A stretch of DNA of 64,000 bases from Pseudomonadota bacterium (GCA_030684355.1 JAUXTN010000076.1:1-64000); one strand, 5' to 3'. Positions 8,775 to 17,230 are shown, counted from the first letter of the stretch. A program made the numbers and translations. The notes: generated by a model not told the origin, from the sequence alone.

Positions 8775-11126
8775 ATGCTCACCCTCAACGGCCAGCGCAC
8801 AGTCGGCGGATGCTCCGTCTACCCGGACGACGTCCACACGTTCAACTGGTATTACCTCCCCCAATCGCCGCGCATCGCCCTGGATGACACCGGAAAGGCG
8901 ATCTTCAGCCTCGTGGTGTACCGTCGCAACCTGGACACGATCACGGAGGAGGAGCGCCGCACCCGGCTCGGCGGCGGCGTGCTCACCTTCTCGGTCGATC
9001 TCACCGCCCGGGACGAGGACCTCGCGGCCATCCGGGCCGCCATCGTGAGCGACCCCGAGTTCCGCCAGAAGGTCGAGGCCGACTACCTCGACGAGCTGGG
9101 GATCGACGCGTGGGACCCCGCGAAGGTCGCCGCGGCGATCCAGCTCGCCCAGGTGCCGGTGATCGACGGCGTGGTGACCGTCGGCGTGCTCGCGGAGACC
9201 GCCGCGAACGGCGAGTTCCTCGCGACGATGGTGGGCGGCGGCAAGGCGCCGCTGGTCGGCAACCACCGCGCCGCGGTGTCCGCCAAGCTCACGATGGACG
9301 GCGCCGTGCTCCTCCAGGAGGTGGTGAAGGCCAACCGGCCCGCCATCTACGTCCGCTACGAGTTCCAATTCCAGCACCGCCTCGCCGGGGTCACCATGGT
9401 GGTGTGGTGCCAGGCCGACAAGGCGTTCTCGGCGTTCCAGGAGCAGATGCAGAGCCTCCAGGAGACCGGCACGTTCCATGACACCACCTCGGGGAACTCG
9501 TCCTCCCACTGGGCCGACCACGACGAGTCCATCAGCGGGCGCGACGTGCTCACCAGGTCGATCATCGCCTCCGAGCGGGCCGGCGTCACGATCACCCCCG
9601 AGGGCCCCCTTCCCCCCGAGCAGGCCCTGCTGCTCCAGGAGCAGGGCATGAAGATGCTGACCGACTTTTTGGCCACCACCTTCCTGGAATTCAAGCCCGG
9701 CGCGGACTTCGAGGCGGCCACGCAGCCCGAGCTGAAAACCGAGCTCCCCATCGCCCATGGCAAGGAGTACGGCCACCACGGCATCGAGTACTACCAATCG
9801 AAGACGTGGAACGAGAGCATGCGCGCCTCGCTCAACTTCACGCTCGAGTCCAAGTCCGTGCTGGTCGGCACGCTGCCCGTCGAGGACAACCTCGTGGACG
9901 TGCTGCACGGCACCACCGCGGAGGAAGCCGTCCTCGAGGTCGACCTCCAGTCCGAGTTCACCGAGGTCATCGACGTCCCCATCCTCTGCACCGCCGACTT
10001 CGACAACGACCCCGTCGATCTCGTGACGGTCCACGTCGAGTACGCCCAGGGGCGCAACGGCCCGGTCAAGAAGGACTTCTCCTTCAAGAAGGACTCTCCC
10101 ACCCAGCGCTTCGTGACCTGGAAGGACGGCGGGGACGGCACGTACCGCTACGACGCCACGATCTTCTACAAGAACAGCGGCGCCACGCTGCAGTACCACG
10201 CGGAGACCGACAACCAGCTCCTCGTGCTCGACACCGACGCCCTCGGCGTCCTGAAGGTGGACGTACAGGCGGGCATCATCGACTGGGAGCGGGTCACCCA
10301 GGTGCTCCTCACGCTCACCTACGGGGACGGCCCGCTGCGGAAGGAGCTCCAGACCACGCTGGTGAAGGGAAGGGAGAGCGTCCGCTGGGTCGAGGCCATC
10401 GGGGAGCGCGTGCTCCGGGCCTACACGTGGCAGGCCACCTTCGTCGACAAGAACGGGCAGCGCCTGGAGCAGCCCGCGGTCTCCACCCGCTCCCCGCGCG
10501 TGGTGGTGAACCAGCCGTTCCAGCAGGAGCTCCGCATCCAGGTCGTGCCCGCCGGCAACTTCAAGGCGGCCGGGGGCCTGCTCTCCCAGGTGCTCGTGGG
10601 CCTGCGCTACACCGACCCCGCCAACCAATACAGCGCGACCGAGATCGCGACCCTGGCAAAGCAGGAAGACAGCTTCACCTGGAAGGTGGCGCTGGTGAAC
10701 CCCGACCTCCGCTCCTACGAGTACCAGGTCAAGGTCGTCTACTCCGACGGCGTGGTGCGCGAGGACGAGTGGCGCCGCACCGACGCCGTCATCCTCCCCG
10801 TGGGGGACCCCTTCGGGATGCGCGTCGAGGTCAACCCCTCGCTCCTGAACATCCCGCCGGGCCGCTATTCGATGGGCACGCTCACGCTGAGCTTCTCCGA
10901 CCCCGGCCTGCCGCGGCCGGCGGAGAAGACCTTCTCGATCACCGACTTCACCAAGCCCTTCTACTGGTACTTCCGCCTGCACGATCCGGCGCGCCACACC
11001 TACACGTGGCAGCTCACGCTCTACCGGGTGGAGGACGACACCGTGCAGGAGCGGATCCTGCCGCCGCAGCAGGAGGCCAAGGAGGTCCTGATCCTCAAGC
11101 CGCCGGCGCCGCTTCCGGTCGGCTAG
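8775..11126 (+). CDS. Beta-rich paralog family member 4 (783 aa)
   Basis: This unrecognised protein is the last gene of the plus-strand cluster, 24 bp after the protease, with GGAG seven bases before ATG. The N-terminal ~210 residues match the paralogs (NWYYLPQSPRI, GGGVLTFSVDL, YVRYEFQFQHRLAG). A helical section follows (about 210-330), with Gln-rich segments near EQALLLQEQGMKM. From ~345 to 775 there are tandem ~95-residue beta units whose recurring signature is VxVxYxxG or LxYxDP, then YxYQVKVVYSDG, ending in a Leu/Val-rich strand such as LLVLDTDALG. No signal peptide is seen. Repetition of Ig-like units suggests a long multi-domain rod or binding protein, but no function can be assigned. 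Confidence 0.85.
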   Translation: MLTLNGQRTVGGCSVYPDDVHTFNWYYLPQSPRIALDDTGKAIFSLVVYRRNLDTITEEERRTRLGGGVLTFSVDLTARDEDLAAIRAAIVSDPEFRQKVEADYLDELGIDAWDPAKVAAAIQLAQVPVIDGVVTVGVLAETAANGEFLATMVGGGKAPLVGNHRAAVSAKLTMDGAVLLQEVVKANRPAIYVRYEFQFQHRLAGVTMVVWCQADKAFSAFQEQMQSLQETGTFHDTTSGNSSSHWADHDESISGRDVLTRSIIASERAGVTITPEGPLPPEQALLLQEQGMKMLTDFLATTFLEFKPGADFEAATQPELKTELPIAHGKEYGHHGIEYYQSKTWNESMRASLNFTLESKSVLVGTLPVEDNLVDVLHGTTAEEAVLEVDLQSEFTEVIDVPILCTADFDNDPVDLVTVHVEYAQGRNGPVKKDFSFKKDSPTQRFVTWKDGGDGTYRYDATIFYKNSGATLQYHAETDNQLLVLDTDALGVLKVDVQAGIIDWERVTQVLLTLTYGDGPLRKELQTTLVKGRESVRWVEAIGERVLRAYTWQATFVDKNGQRLEQPAVSTRSPRVVVNQPFQQELRIQVVPAGNFKAAGGLLSQVLVGLRYTDPANQYSATEIATLAKQEDSFTWKVALVNPDLRSYEYQVKVVYSDGVVREDEWRRTDAVILPVGDPFGMRVEVNPSLLNIPPGRYSMGTLTLSFSDPGLPRPAEKTFSITDFTKPFYWYFRLHDPARHTYTWQLTLYRVEDDTVQERILPPQQEAKEVLILKPPAPLPVG

Positions 11127-11133
11127 TCGAATC

Positions 11134-11161
11134 GGCCGGTGGGGCCCCGTCTCCACCGGCC
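11134..11161 (+). terminator. Hairpin after the paralog/protease operon
   Basis: A perfect 9-bp inverted repeat, GGCCGGTGG / CCACCGGCC, with a 10-base loop starts eight bases after the stop codon at 11126. There is no T-run, so it may be a weak or Rho-assisted terminator. Its position suits the end of the 3008-11126 operon. Confidence 0.5.
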
Positions 11162-11203
11162 CCGCCGCCACACGTGGCCGCGCAACCAGCTAGAAGCCCG
11201 GGC

Positions 11204-11689
11204 ATGACCCTCCCCGGACATCCCTGGGCACGCGGCCGCGTCGTCGCTCCCCTCGCCCTCGCGCTCGCCCTCTTCGCCGCCGGGCCCGCCTACGCGATCG
11301 ACGAGCAGTCCGAGCTGTCCGTGCAGAGCCAGAAGTCGCTCGGCGACTACCTCACGGACGTGGAGAGCGACTCGGATCCCAACCGGCTCTACGCCGCGCG
11401 GGTGCTCCGGGGCGAGCTTCGGCGCGTCCTCCGGGTCGAGGCCAATGCGCCGGCGGGATCGCTCGCATCGCTGGACGCCCGCGCCATCCTCATCGAGCTG
11501 GAGACCCGCCTGCCGCGCGCGTGCCGCGCCGGCCTCCAGAAGCTCAACAGCGTCGCCCCGTGCGCCGACATCCTGGCGCTCCTCGGGGTGAAGGAAGCCG
11601 TGCCGGAGATCCGCCAGGTGCTGACCGTCGAGAAGCGGCGCTGGGTGCGGCGCCACCTCGAGTCCGCCCTCGCGAAGCTGGAGGGATAG
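11204..11689 (+). CDS. Exported HEAT-like helical protein (161 aa)
   Basis: The product begins with a clear Sec signal peptide: a basic start, then VVAPLALALALFAAGPAYA with probable cleavage after the AYA. The remaining ~130 residues are helical. Residues ~75-160 (LYAARVLRGELRRVLR, CADILALLGVKEAVPEIRQVL, RRHLESALAKLEG) look like one or two HEAT-type helix pairs, similar in style to the cytosolic HEAT protein at 16823. The two Cys residues in the middle might pair in the periplasm. No partner is evident. It sits between the protease cluster and coaE, with 65 bp before coaE. Confidence 0.75.
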   Translation: MTLPGHPWARGRVVAPLALALALFAAGPAYAIDEQSELSVQSQKSLGDYLTDVESDSDPNRLYAARVLRGELRRVLRVEANAPAGSLASLDARAILIELETRLPRACRAGLQKLNSVAPCADILALLGVKEAVPEIRQVLTVEKRRWVRRHLESALAKLEG

Positions 11690-11754
11690 TGTCCGTGCCC
11701 GCAAGTTCCTCGTCACCTCTCGAGAGCCCGGCGACTTCGGGGCAGCGGCACTAG

Positions 11755-12348
11755 ATGCGCACCATCGGGCTCACCGGGGGCATCGCGTGCGGCAAGAGCA
11801 CGGTCGCGCGGCTCTTGCGGGAGCGGGGGGTGCCCGTGCTGGACCTCGACCAGGTGGCCCGCGATGTCGTGGCCCCGGGCGAGCCGGCGCTCGCGGAGAT
11901 CGCCGCCCGCTGGCCCAGCGTGGTGGTCGACGGCGCGCTCGATCGCAAGGCGCTCGGGGCGCTCGTGGTCGCCGACCCCGACGCGCGGCGTGCGCTCGAA
12001 GCGATCACCCACCCGCGCATCTGGGAGCGGATGGAGCGGTGGCTGGCCGAGCGCGCGCACGAGGGGGCGCCGGTGGCGGTCGTGGAGGCCGCGCTCATGG
12101 TCGAGACGGGGAGCTACCGCCGCTACGACGCGCTGCTCGTGGTGTCCTGCGCGCCCGCCGTGCAGCGCGCCCGGCTCGCCGCCCGCGAAGGCTACGACCC
12201 CGCGACCGTCGAGCGCTGGCTGGCCACGCAGATGCCGCTCGCCGACAAGGAGGCCGTCGCCGACGCGGTGATACATAACGATACATCGGCGGCTGTGTTG
12301 GCCGCCGAGGTTGACCGGGTGTGGCGGTCCATGGCGGAAAAGGGCTGA
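11755..12348 (+). CDS. coaE: Dephospho-CoA kinase
   Basis: It catalyses the last step of coenzyme A synthesis, phosphorylating the ribose 3'-OH of dephospho-CoA. The 197-residue length is normal for the family. The N-terminus IGLTGGIACGKST is the P-loop (residues ~4-16). LDLDQVARDVV supplies the family's conserved Asp, followed by the HPRIW motif and the lid region (LAAREGYDPATVERW). The start follows a TAG with no strong ribosome-binding site. The 3' end contains two in-frame GATACAT motifs (codons reading VIHNDTS), using the rare ATA and ACA codons; see the dispersed GATACA finding. Confidence 0.96.
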   Translation: MRTIGLTGGIACGKSTVARLLRERGVPVLDLDQVARDVVAPGEPALAEIAARWPSVVVDGALDRKALGALVVADPDARRALEAITHPRIWERMERWLAERAHEGAPVAVVEAALMVETGSYRRYDALLVVSCAPAVQRARLAAREGYDPATVERWLATQMPLADKEAVADAVIHNDTSAAVLAAEVDRVWRSMAEKG

Positions 12349-12439
12349 GGCGTTCGTCGTGAGCCGAATGGCACCGCACCCGTGACGCGGCTTTCCACGG
12401 TCCCGAGTGTGCGTAGGGGGGGAGCGAGGGCAGCCACAC

Positions 12440-12868
12440 ATGGCGACGAGGCGCACCAACCGAAGCAACGACGACCGTGAGCACGGGGACACCCTCGAGC
12501 TCGACGAGCCCCCCAACTACGACGACTACATCTCCGAGAGCCCGGTAGAGGCGGGATCGCACGCGGACGCGGAGGGGCTCGACGGGATGCAATACATCAC
12601 CGGCGAGGTGCCCTACCAGACCCAGGAGGAGATCCTGCTGGAGCAGGAGCGCACTGAGGTCCACGAGGAGGACGACCGCGACTGGGAGGCCCCGGAGGAG
12701 GTGGTCGCCGAGCGGGTCGCCTTCGACGAGCGGGACGACGTGAACATCATCCCCGACGTGGACCGCCAGGGCCGGCGCGGCGAGGAGGAGCGGGACTGGC
12801 AGGGCGATCCCTTCGCCGACAGCGGCCGGGATCGCCCCAGCGACGGCAGCCGGAAGCGTCGCCACTGA
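12440..12868 (+). CDS. Acidic, probably disordered hypothetical protein (142 aa)
   Basis: The function is unknown. The sequence is strongly charged, rich in Glu, Asp and Arg, with no hydrophobic core, signal peptide or membrane segment. Examples are EEILLEQERTEVHEEDDRDW and a basic C-terminal KRRH. It begins MATRRTNRSND; the chosen ATG follows GGGGGGAGCGAGGG upstream, and a longer frame from 12407 is possible. Its TGA stop is the first base triplet of the perfect inverted repeat at 12866-12896. It is convergent with the GMC oxidoreductase gene. Third-position GC bias favours a real gene, but there is no family evidence. Confidence 0.6.
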   Translation: MATRRTNRSNDDREHGDTLELDEPPNYDDYISESPVEAGSHADAEGLDGMQYITGEVPYQTQEEILLEQERTEVHEEDDRDWEAPEEVVAERVAFDERDDVNIIPDVDRQGRRGEEERDWQGDPFADSGRDRPSDGSRKRRH

Positions 12869-12896
12869 TACATCCCGACATCACCGGGATGTATCA
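12866..12896. terminator. Bidirectional terminator-like inverted repeat spanning both stop codons
   Basis: TGATACATCCCG (12866-12877), a 7-base loop, and its exact complement CGGGATGTATCA (12885-12896) form a perfect 12-bp stem. The TGA of the plus-strand gene and the TGA of the minus-strand GMC gene are the two outer ends of the stem. It contains GATACA half-sites also seen at 12270, 26184 and 36403. No T-run follows, so termination would not be the textbook intrinsic type. Confidence 0.6.
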
Positions 12897-14402
12897 GGCG
12901 ACGCCCATGGCTCCTTCCGCGACGATCATCGCCAGCGACATGATGGTGTGCTGGGGGTTGACGCCGATGTTGTCGGGCATCAACGAGGCGTCCGCCACGT
13001 AGAGGGCGTCGCGGCCGTGCACCTTGCCGCGCGCGTCGCACACGGACGTACGCTCGTCGCGGCCCATCATGCACCCGCCGAAGAGGTGCGAGAGGATGGC
13101 GACGTAGCGGCGCGGATCCAGCGGGCCCTGGCGGAGGATGTCGAGCTCGTGCGGCCCCAGGCTATAGGGCAGCCCGTGGATGCCGGGGATGACCGCCCGC
13201 GCGCCCGCCGCGAAGTGCAGCTCGGCCACGCGCACCATGCCGCCGCGGAACCGCTCCATGTCGTAGGCATCGAAGCCGTACCGCACGATCGGCTTGCCCC
13301 CGAAGCCGGCGCGGACGGTCCCGACGCTGCGCGCCCGGAGCGCGTGCACCCACATCGCGAGGTGCCGGTAGCCGACGACGCGCTCCATGAAGGCCCGCCC
13401 ACCGCCGGCGAGCCGCGAGATCGCCATCTCCATGGGGATGGAGAGGGTCTCCAGCTTCAGGCCGCCGTCTTCACGCCAGCGGGTCGACGCCCAGCCCTGG
13501 GTGACGCCCACGTTCTGGTCCACCGGCTCGTCGTACACGCCGAACACGCCGGTGCCCGGGTGCGCGCGGAACCCGGCGCCGACCGCCTCGTGGGTGAGCC
13601 CCGAGCGGCGGAGAAGGACCGGGCTGTGCGTCACGGAGGCCGCCACGACGACGCCCTTGCGCGCGCGGGCCACGAACCGGGCGCCCTTCGCGCGGGTCTG
13701 CGGGTGGATGAACCGCCCGCTCACCCCTACCGCACGGCGCCCCTCGAACACGATCCGCTCCGCCGGCGCCGACGAGAGGAGCTGCCCGCCCCGCCGCAGC
13801 ACCTCCGGCACGTAGTTGAGGTTCGTGCTCTGCTTGCGCATCGAGCGGCAGCCCTGGAGACACTGGCCGGAGCCGAGGCAGCCCTTGGCGTAGCGCTTGA
13901 TGACGTGGCCGTCGTAGCCGGCCGCGGCGTCCCCCCTCAGGGCGAGCTCGTTGGAGCGACCCATGGACTCGGGCGCGGTCTCGGCGACACAGAGGTCGTC
14001 CTCGAGCTGGTCCTGGAAGCGCCACATGCGCTCCATGAAGGCCTGGTCGCCGACGCCGTGGTTCCGTTGCCACTCGAGGAAGATGTCCTCGGGGGTACGC
14101 ACGCAGATCGCGGAGTTGATGACGGTGGTGCCGCCGACGAGCCGCGCCTGCACGACCGGCCACAAGGCCCGCCCCATCGTGATCGTGGAGCCCCAGTCGT
14201 CCATCATGTCGCGCATGGCGCCGTACGTGGAGTGCGCGTAGTCGTGCGGCTCGCGCCACGGCCCGGCCTCGACCATGATCACGCTGGCGCCGCCCCGCGC
14301 GAGGGTCACCGCCGCGGCGGCCCCGCCCGCGCCGGTCCCGACGACGACGAAGTCGGCCTCGACGGCGACATCGCCGCGCTCCTGGTACGCGACGTGGCTC
14401 AC
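12894..14402 (-). CDS. GMC-family FAD oxidoreductase (502 aa)
   Basis: It is predicted to oxidise an alcohol or sterol-type substrate using FAD. ADFVVVGTGAGGAAAA near residue 15 is the dinucleotide-binding motif, followed by the acidic strand VIMVEAG. GGTTVINSAICVRTPEDIF matches the GMC FAD-contact region. The C-terminus has ALYVADASLMPDNIGVNPQHTIMSLA, the conserved GMC end with the catalytic His/Asn region. A Cys-rich stretch (CLGSGQCLQGCR) is also present, as in many long-chain alcohol oxidases. The GTG start overlaps the upstream stop as GTGA, so it is probably coupled to the 130-residue gene at 14399, which may supply its missing N-terminal helical domain. The exact substrate is unknown. 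Confidence 0.88.
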   Translation of the reverse strand: MSHVAYQERGDVAVEADFVVVGTGAGGAAAAVTLARGGASVIMVEAGPWREPHDYAHSTYGAMRDMMDDWGSTITMGRALWPVVQARLVGGTTVINSAICVRTPEDIFLEWQRNHGVGDQAFMERMWRFQDQLEDDLCVAETAPESMGRSNELALRGDAAAGYDGHVIKRYAKGCLGSGQCLQGCRSMRKQSTNLNYVPEVLRRGGQLLSSAPAERIVFEGRRAVGVSGRFIHPQTRAKGARFVARARKGVVVAASVTHSPVLLRRSGLTHEAVGAGFRAHPGTGVFGVYDEPVDQNVGVTQGWASTRWREDGGLKLETLSIPMEMAISRLAGGGRAFMERVVGYRHLAMWVHALRARSVGTVRAGFGGKPIVRYGFDAYDMERFRGGMVRVAELHFAAGARAVIPGIHGLPYSLGPHELDILRQGPLDPRRYVAILSHLFGGCMMGRDERTSVCDARGKVHGRDALYVADASLMPDNIGVNPQHTIMSLAMIVAEGAMGVA

Positions 14403-14791
14403 GTGGTGCGGAACGTGCCCGGGTCTACCGGGTAGGGCGCGACGTTGAGGCGCTTGCGCACGGCGGGATCCTGCCCCCAGCACATGCACGCGTACATCTT
14501 CAGGAGGAAGATCGCCTGCCGGAGCAGGTAGAAGTGCGTGGTGCAGATGCGGTCGGCGTGGGTGTCCCGCAGGCCGCGCGGCAGCAGGAACGACGGGAGC
14601 GGCACGTACACGGTGAGCACCGGGCTCAGCACGTACACGACCGCGCCGAGCACGAGGCCGAACCACACCATGGGTGTGGTCTCGCGGCGGGTCTGCGCCA
14701 GGAAGGCGTCGACCCCCGCGTCGGCGAGGCCGGGGAGGCTCCCCGTCGCCGGCATCATGTCGCACATCGCGATGCGCACGAGCCAGGTCAT
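14399..14791 (-). CDS. Small helical partner of the GMC oxidoreductase (130 aa)
   Basis: This gene lies immediately upstream of, and overlaps, the GMC gene. The protein has a hydrophobic segment (MVWFGLVLGAVVYVLSPVLT, one probable membrane helix) and a C-terminal part, RQAIFLLKMYACMCWGQDPAVRKRLNVAPYPVDPG. The pattern of an aromatic/Lys helix, then D-x-x-V/A-x-x-x-L, then PYP resembles the helical region that precedes the FAD domain in larger fatty-alcohol oxidases and the gluconate-dehydrogenase subunit-3 type partners. I infer a membrane-associated small subunit. The resemblance is by eye. It belongs to the surE-dedA-apt operon, 19 bp after apt. Confidence 0.7.
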   Translation of the reverse strand: MTWLVRIAMCDMMPATGSLPGLADAGVDAFLAQTRRETTPMVWFGLVLGAVVYVLSPVLTVYVPLPSFLLPRGLRDTHADRICTTHFYLLRQAIFLLKMYACMCWGQDPAVRKRLNVAPYPVDPGTFRTT

Positions 14792-14810
14792 GGGCGCCCC
14801 CCGGGGATCA

Positions 14811-15371
14811 TCAGTACTGCACGATCGACTGGACCGGGGCGGGCGACAGGGCGGCGCGCCCGTCGAGGAAGCACAGCTCGATGACGAAGCAGCAGGCGAC
14901 GACCTTGCCGCCGAGGCGCTCGACGAGCTTGGCGGTCGCGACCGCGGTGCCGCCGGTGGCGATGAGGTCATCCACCACGAGGACGCGCTGGCCGGGGGCG
15001 ATGGCGTCGACGTGCATGTCGAGCGTGGCGCTGCCGTACTCCAGCGCGTAGGACTCGCTCACCCGCTCGTAGGGCAGCTTGCCGGGCTTGCGCGCGGGCA
15101 CGAACGCGGCGTTGAGCTCCATCGCCAGCGGCACGCCGAACAGGAAGCCGCGGGACTCCATGCCGACGACGGCGTCGATGCCGGCGTTGCGGTAGAGCTC
15201 GGCGAAGTGCGCGGTGACCCGGCGGACGAGCGCCGGCTGCGCGAGGATCGGGGTGATGTCCTTGAACAGGATGCCGGGCTTCGGGAAGTCGGGGACGTCC
15301 CGGATGGTGCGTCGGAGGGCGCTCTCGAGGTCGCCAGCGAGGTCTTCGGCCAGATCTAATTGAGTGGTCAC
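14811..15371 (-). CDS. apt: Adenine phosphoribosyltransferase
   Basis: It salvages adenine to AMP using phosphoribosyl pyrophosphate. RVLVVDDLIATGGTA is the PRPP-binding motif. FPKPGILFKDITPIL near the N-terminus and AVVGMESRGFLFG are further APT signatures. The 186-residue length from the GTG start is slightly long for the family (about 170-180); the first ~12 residues may be poorly conserved. The GTG overlaps the dedA stop as GTGA, supporting this start and translational coupling in the surE-dedA-apt operon. Confidence 0.95.
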   Translation of the reverse strand: MTTQLDLAEDLAGDLESALRRTIRDVPDFPKPGILFKDITPILAQPALVRRVTAHFAELYRNAGIDAVVGMESRGFLFGVPLAMELNAAFVPARKPGKLPYERVSESYALEYGSATLDMHVDAIAPGQRVLVVDDLIATGGTAVATAKLVERLGGKVVACCFVIELCFLDGRAALSPAPVQSIVQY

Positions 15372-16018
15372 GGGGTGGTCTCCGGCGCGACACGGGCGCG
15401 CGAGCCGAACCATTTCACGAAGAGCCACCCGGCGCCAAGCCCCACGACGAGGAGGACGAATCCAAGCAGGTCTTCCTTGATGACATGCGAGAGCGCGCTC
15501 GGGTCGGTCAGGAGGTCCGGGCGGCGCCCGATGGTGCGCGCGCCGAAGAACGCGAGGATGGTGCACCAGAGGGTCGACCCGACGAACGTGATCCCCATGA
15601 ACGGCAAGAAGGGCACGCGCATGAGCCCCGCGGGGAACCCGATGAGGTGCCGCACGACGGGGAGCAGGCGCGCGAAGAAGATGCCGCCGAGCGCGTACTG
15701 GGAGAGCCAACGCTCGGCGAGCTCCAGGCGTGCCGGCGGGAGCAGGAAGTACCGGCCCCAGCGCACGACGAACGCGCGCCCGACCGTGTAGGTCAGCCCG
15801 TAGCAGAGCGACGAGCCGAACGTGGACCCGAGGCCGCCCGCGAGGATGACCCCCCAGATGTTCATCTTGCCCTGCTCGGCCCAGTAGGCGGCCGGCGGCA
15901 TGATGATCTCCGACGGGATGGGCACGATCGTGCTCTCCAGCGCCATCATCGTGAAGACGCCGAGGTAGCCCCACTCCTCGACGAACTTGAACCAGGAGAC
16001 CATCAACTCGTGCAGCAT
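15368..16018 (-). CDS. DedA/VTT-family inner-membrane protein (216 aa)
   Basis: The DedA (VTT-domain) family comprises polytopic membrane proteins, some of which act as undecaprenyl-phosphate or lipid flippases. The sequence has the family hallmarks: an early acidic/Pro motif in ESTIVPIPSEIIMPPA, the re-entrant region GSTFGSSLCYGLTYTVGR, and FARLLPVVRHLIGFPAGL with the conserved Arg/Gly/Pro. Four or more hydrophobic helices are visible, the last being FVLLVVGLGAGWLFVKWF. It starts directly after the surE stop with no gap and overlaps apt by GTGA. A second, more diverged VTT-type gene is at 38479. Confidence 0.92.
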   Translation of the reverse strand: MLHELMVSWFKFVEEWGYLGVFTMMALESTIVPIPSEIIMPPAAYWAEQGKMNIWGVILAGGLGSTFGSSLCYGLTYTVGRAFVVRWGRYFLLPPARLELAERWLSQYALGGIFFARLLPVVRHLIGFPAGLMRVPFLPFMGITFVGSTLWCTILAFFGARTIGRRPDLLTDPSALSHVIKEDLLGFVLLVVGLGAGWLFVKWFGSRARVAPETTP

Positions 16019-16768
16019 TCAGCGTTCCAGTTTCCAAGTGCGCAAGGCCGGGAGCACCTCGTGCGCGGTCACGTCCATGTGTAGCGGCGTCACGACGGCA
16101 TAGCCGGCCTCGCACAGGGGGCCGTCGGAGTCGGGCAGGTCATCGAAGCGGTCGTGGTCTCCGCCGATCCAGTAATACTTGCGGCCGCGGGGGTCGGTGT
16201 TGACCGCCACGGTCGGGTGGTACCAGCGGCGGCCGAGCGGCGCGACGCGCACGCCCTTGACCTGATCGTAGGGGAGATCCGGCACGTTCAGGTTGAGGAG
16301 CACGCCGACCGGCAGCTTCTGCCGGAGCGACTCGTCGACCACCTGGCGGGCGATGCGCTGGGCTGTCTCCCAGTGCGGGGAGCCCCCTGCCACCCACAGG
16401 CTCACGGCGATGGACGGGATGTCGAACGACGCGGCCTCGCGCGCGGCGGCGACCGTGCCCGAGTACATCACGTCATTCGACAGGTTGGACCCGCGGTTGA
16501 TCCCGGACACCACGAGATCCGGCTTGCGCGGGAGCAGATGGTGGGCAGCGAGGTACACCGAGTCCGCCGGGGTGCCGGAGACGGAGAAGCGCCGCTCCCC
16601 GTGCGCGGCGACCCGGAGGGGCTCGTGCATCGTCAGGGAGTGGGACTTGGCGGATTGTTCGGTAGCCGGGGCTACCGTCCAAACCTCGCCGAGGTCGGCC
16701 AGGGCGGCTTCGAGGGCGCGCAAGCCGGCCGCTTCGATACCGTCGTCGTTGGAGAGCAGGATGAGCAT
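16019..16768 (-). CDS. surE: 5'-nucleotidase SurE
   Basis: A metal-dependent nucleoside monophosphatase of stationary-phase survival. MLILLSNDDGIEAAGL gives the metal ligands Asp8 and Asp9, and SGINRGSNLSNDVMYSGTV is the second conserved metal-site and phosphate-site block. The 249-residue length is typical. It is the first gene of the minus-strand operon (surE-dedA-apt-14399-GMC) and is divergent from the HEAT-repeat gene at 16823, from which it is separated by only ~40-55 bp containing a GCCCGGGTTATGCCCGGC near-palindrome. Confidence 0.95.
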   Translation of the reverse strand: MLILLSNDDGIEAAGLRALEAALADLGEVWTVAPATEQSAKSHSLTMHEPLRVAAHGERRFSVSGTPADSVYLAAHHLLPRKPDLVVSGINRGSNLSNDVMYSGTVAAAREAASFDIPSIAVSLWVAGGSPHWETAQRIARQVVDESLRQKLPVGVLLNLNVPDLPYDQVKGVRVAPLGRRWYHPTVAVNTDPRGRKYYWIGGDHDRFDDLPDSDGPLCEAGYAVVTPLHMDVTAHEVLPALRTWKLER

Positions 16769-16822
16769 GTTCGGATGGAGCCGGGCATAACCCGGGCCCC
16801 CCTTGATATGCTTCTCTCCCCG

Positions 16823-17221
16823 ATGCGCCCTCGTTACGCCGACCTCTTCCGCCGCATGCGCGACCCCGATCAGGGTGCCGCCGATGCCGCTTTCGACGCC
16901 GTCCTCTTCGACCGTGCGGACGCCCTCCCCGACCTCGTGGAGTGCTTCCAGAAGAGCCGGAAGGATCCGCTCCTCCGCTTCTTGTGCATCCAGCTCCTGG
17001 GCTTCTCGGAGGCGCCCGAGGCGCTGCCCGTGCTGCTCGAGGCGCTCGACGACAAGAACGAGATGGTGCGCGCGGAGGCCTGCCGCTCGCTGGAGGACCT
17101 CGCCGACCCCTCCTCCATCCCCCACCTCGAGGCCCGCCTGACGGATCTCGACGAGGAGGTGCGGATGGCCGCGGCGGAGGCGCTCCTGGCCGTCCGGGGC
17201 GGCAACCGGGAGACGGGGTAG
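16823..17221 (+). CDS. HEAT-repeat protein (132 aa)
   Basis: This is a cytosolic all-helical protein, probably a protein-binding scaffold. It consists of about three HEAT units, visible as ALPDLVECFQKS, ALPVLLEALDDKNEMVRAEACRSL and SIPHLEARLTDLDEEVRMAAAEAL, each with the Asp/Val/Arg turn typical of PBS-lyase-like HEAT repeats. Two starts are possible: ATG at 16808 (adding five residues) or ATG at 16823, preferred because MRPRYADLFRRM looks like a natural amphipathic start. Neither has a clear Shine-Dalgarno. It is divergent from surE and convergent with the methyltransferase at 17231. Confidence 0.8.
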   Translation: MRPRYADLFRRMRDPDQGAADAAFDAVLFDRADALPDLVECFQKSRKDPLLRFLCIQLLGFSEAPEALPVLLEALDDKNEMVRAEACRSLEDLADPSSIPHLEARLTDLDEEVRMAAAEALLAVRGGNRETG

Positions 17222-17230
17222 CCGTCGTTC

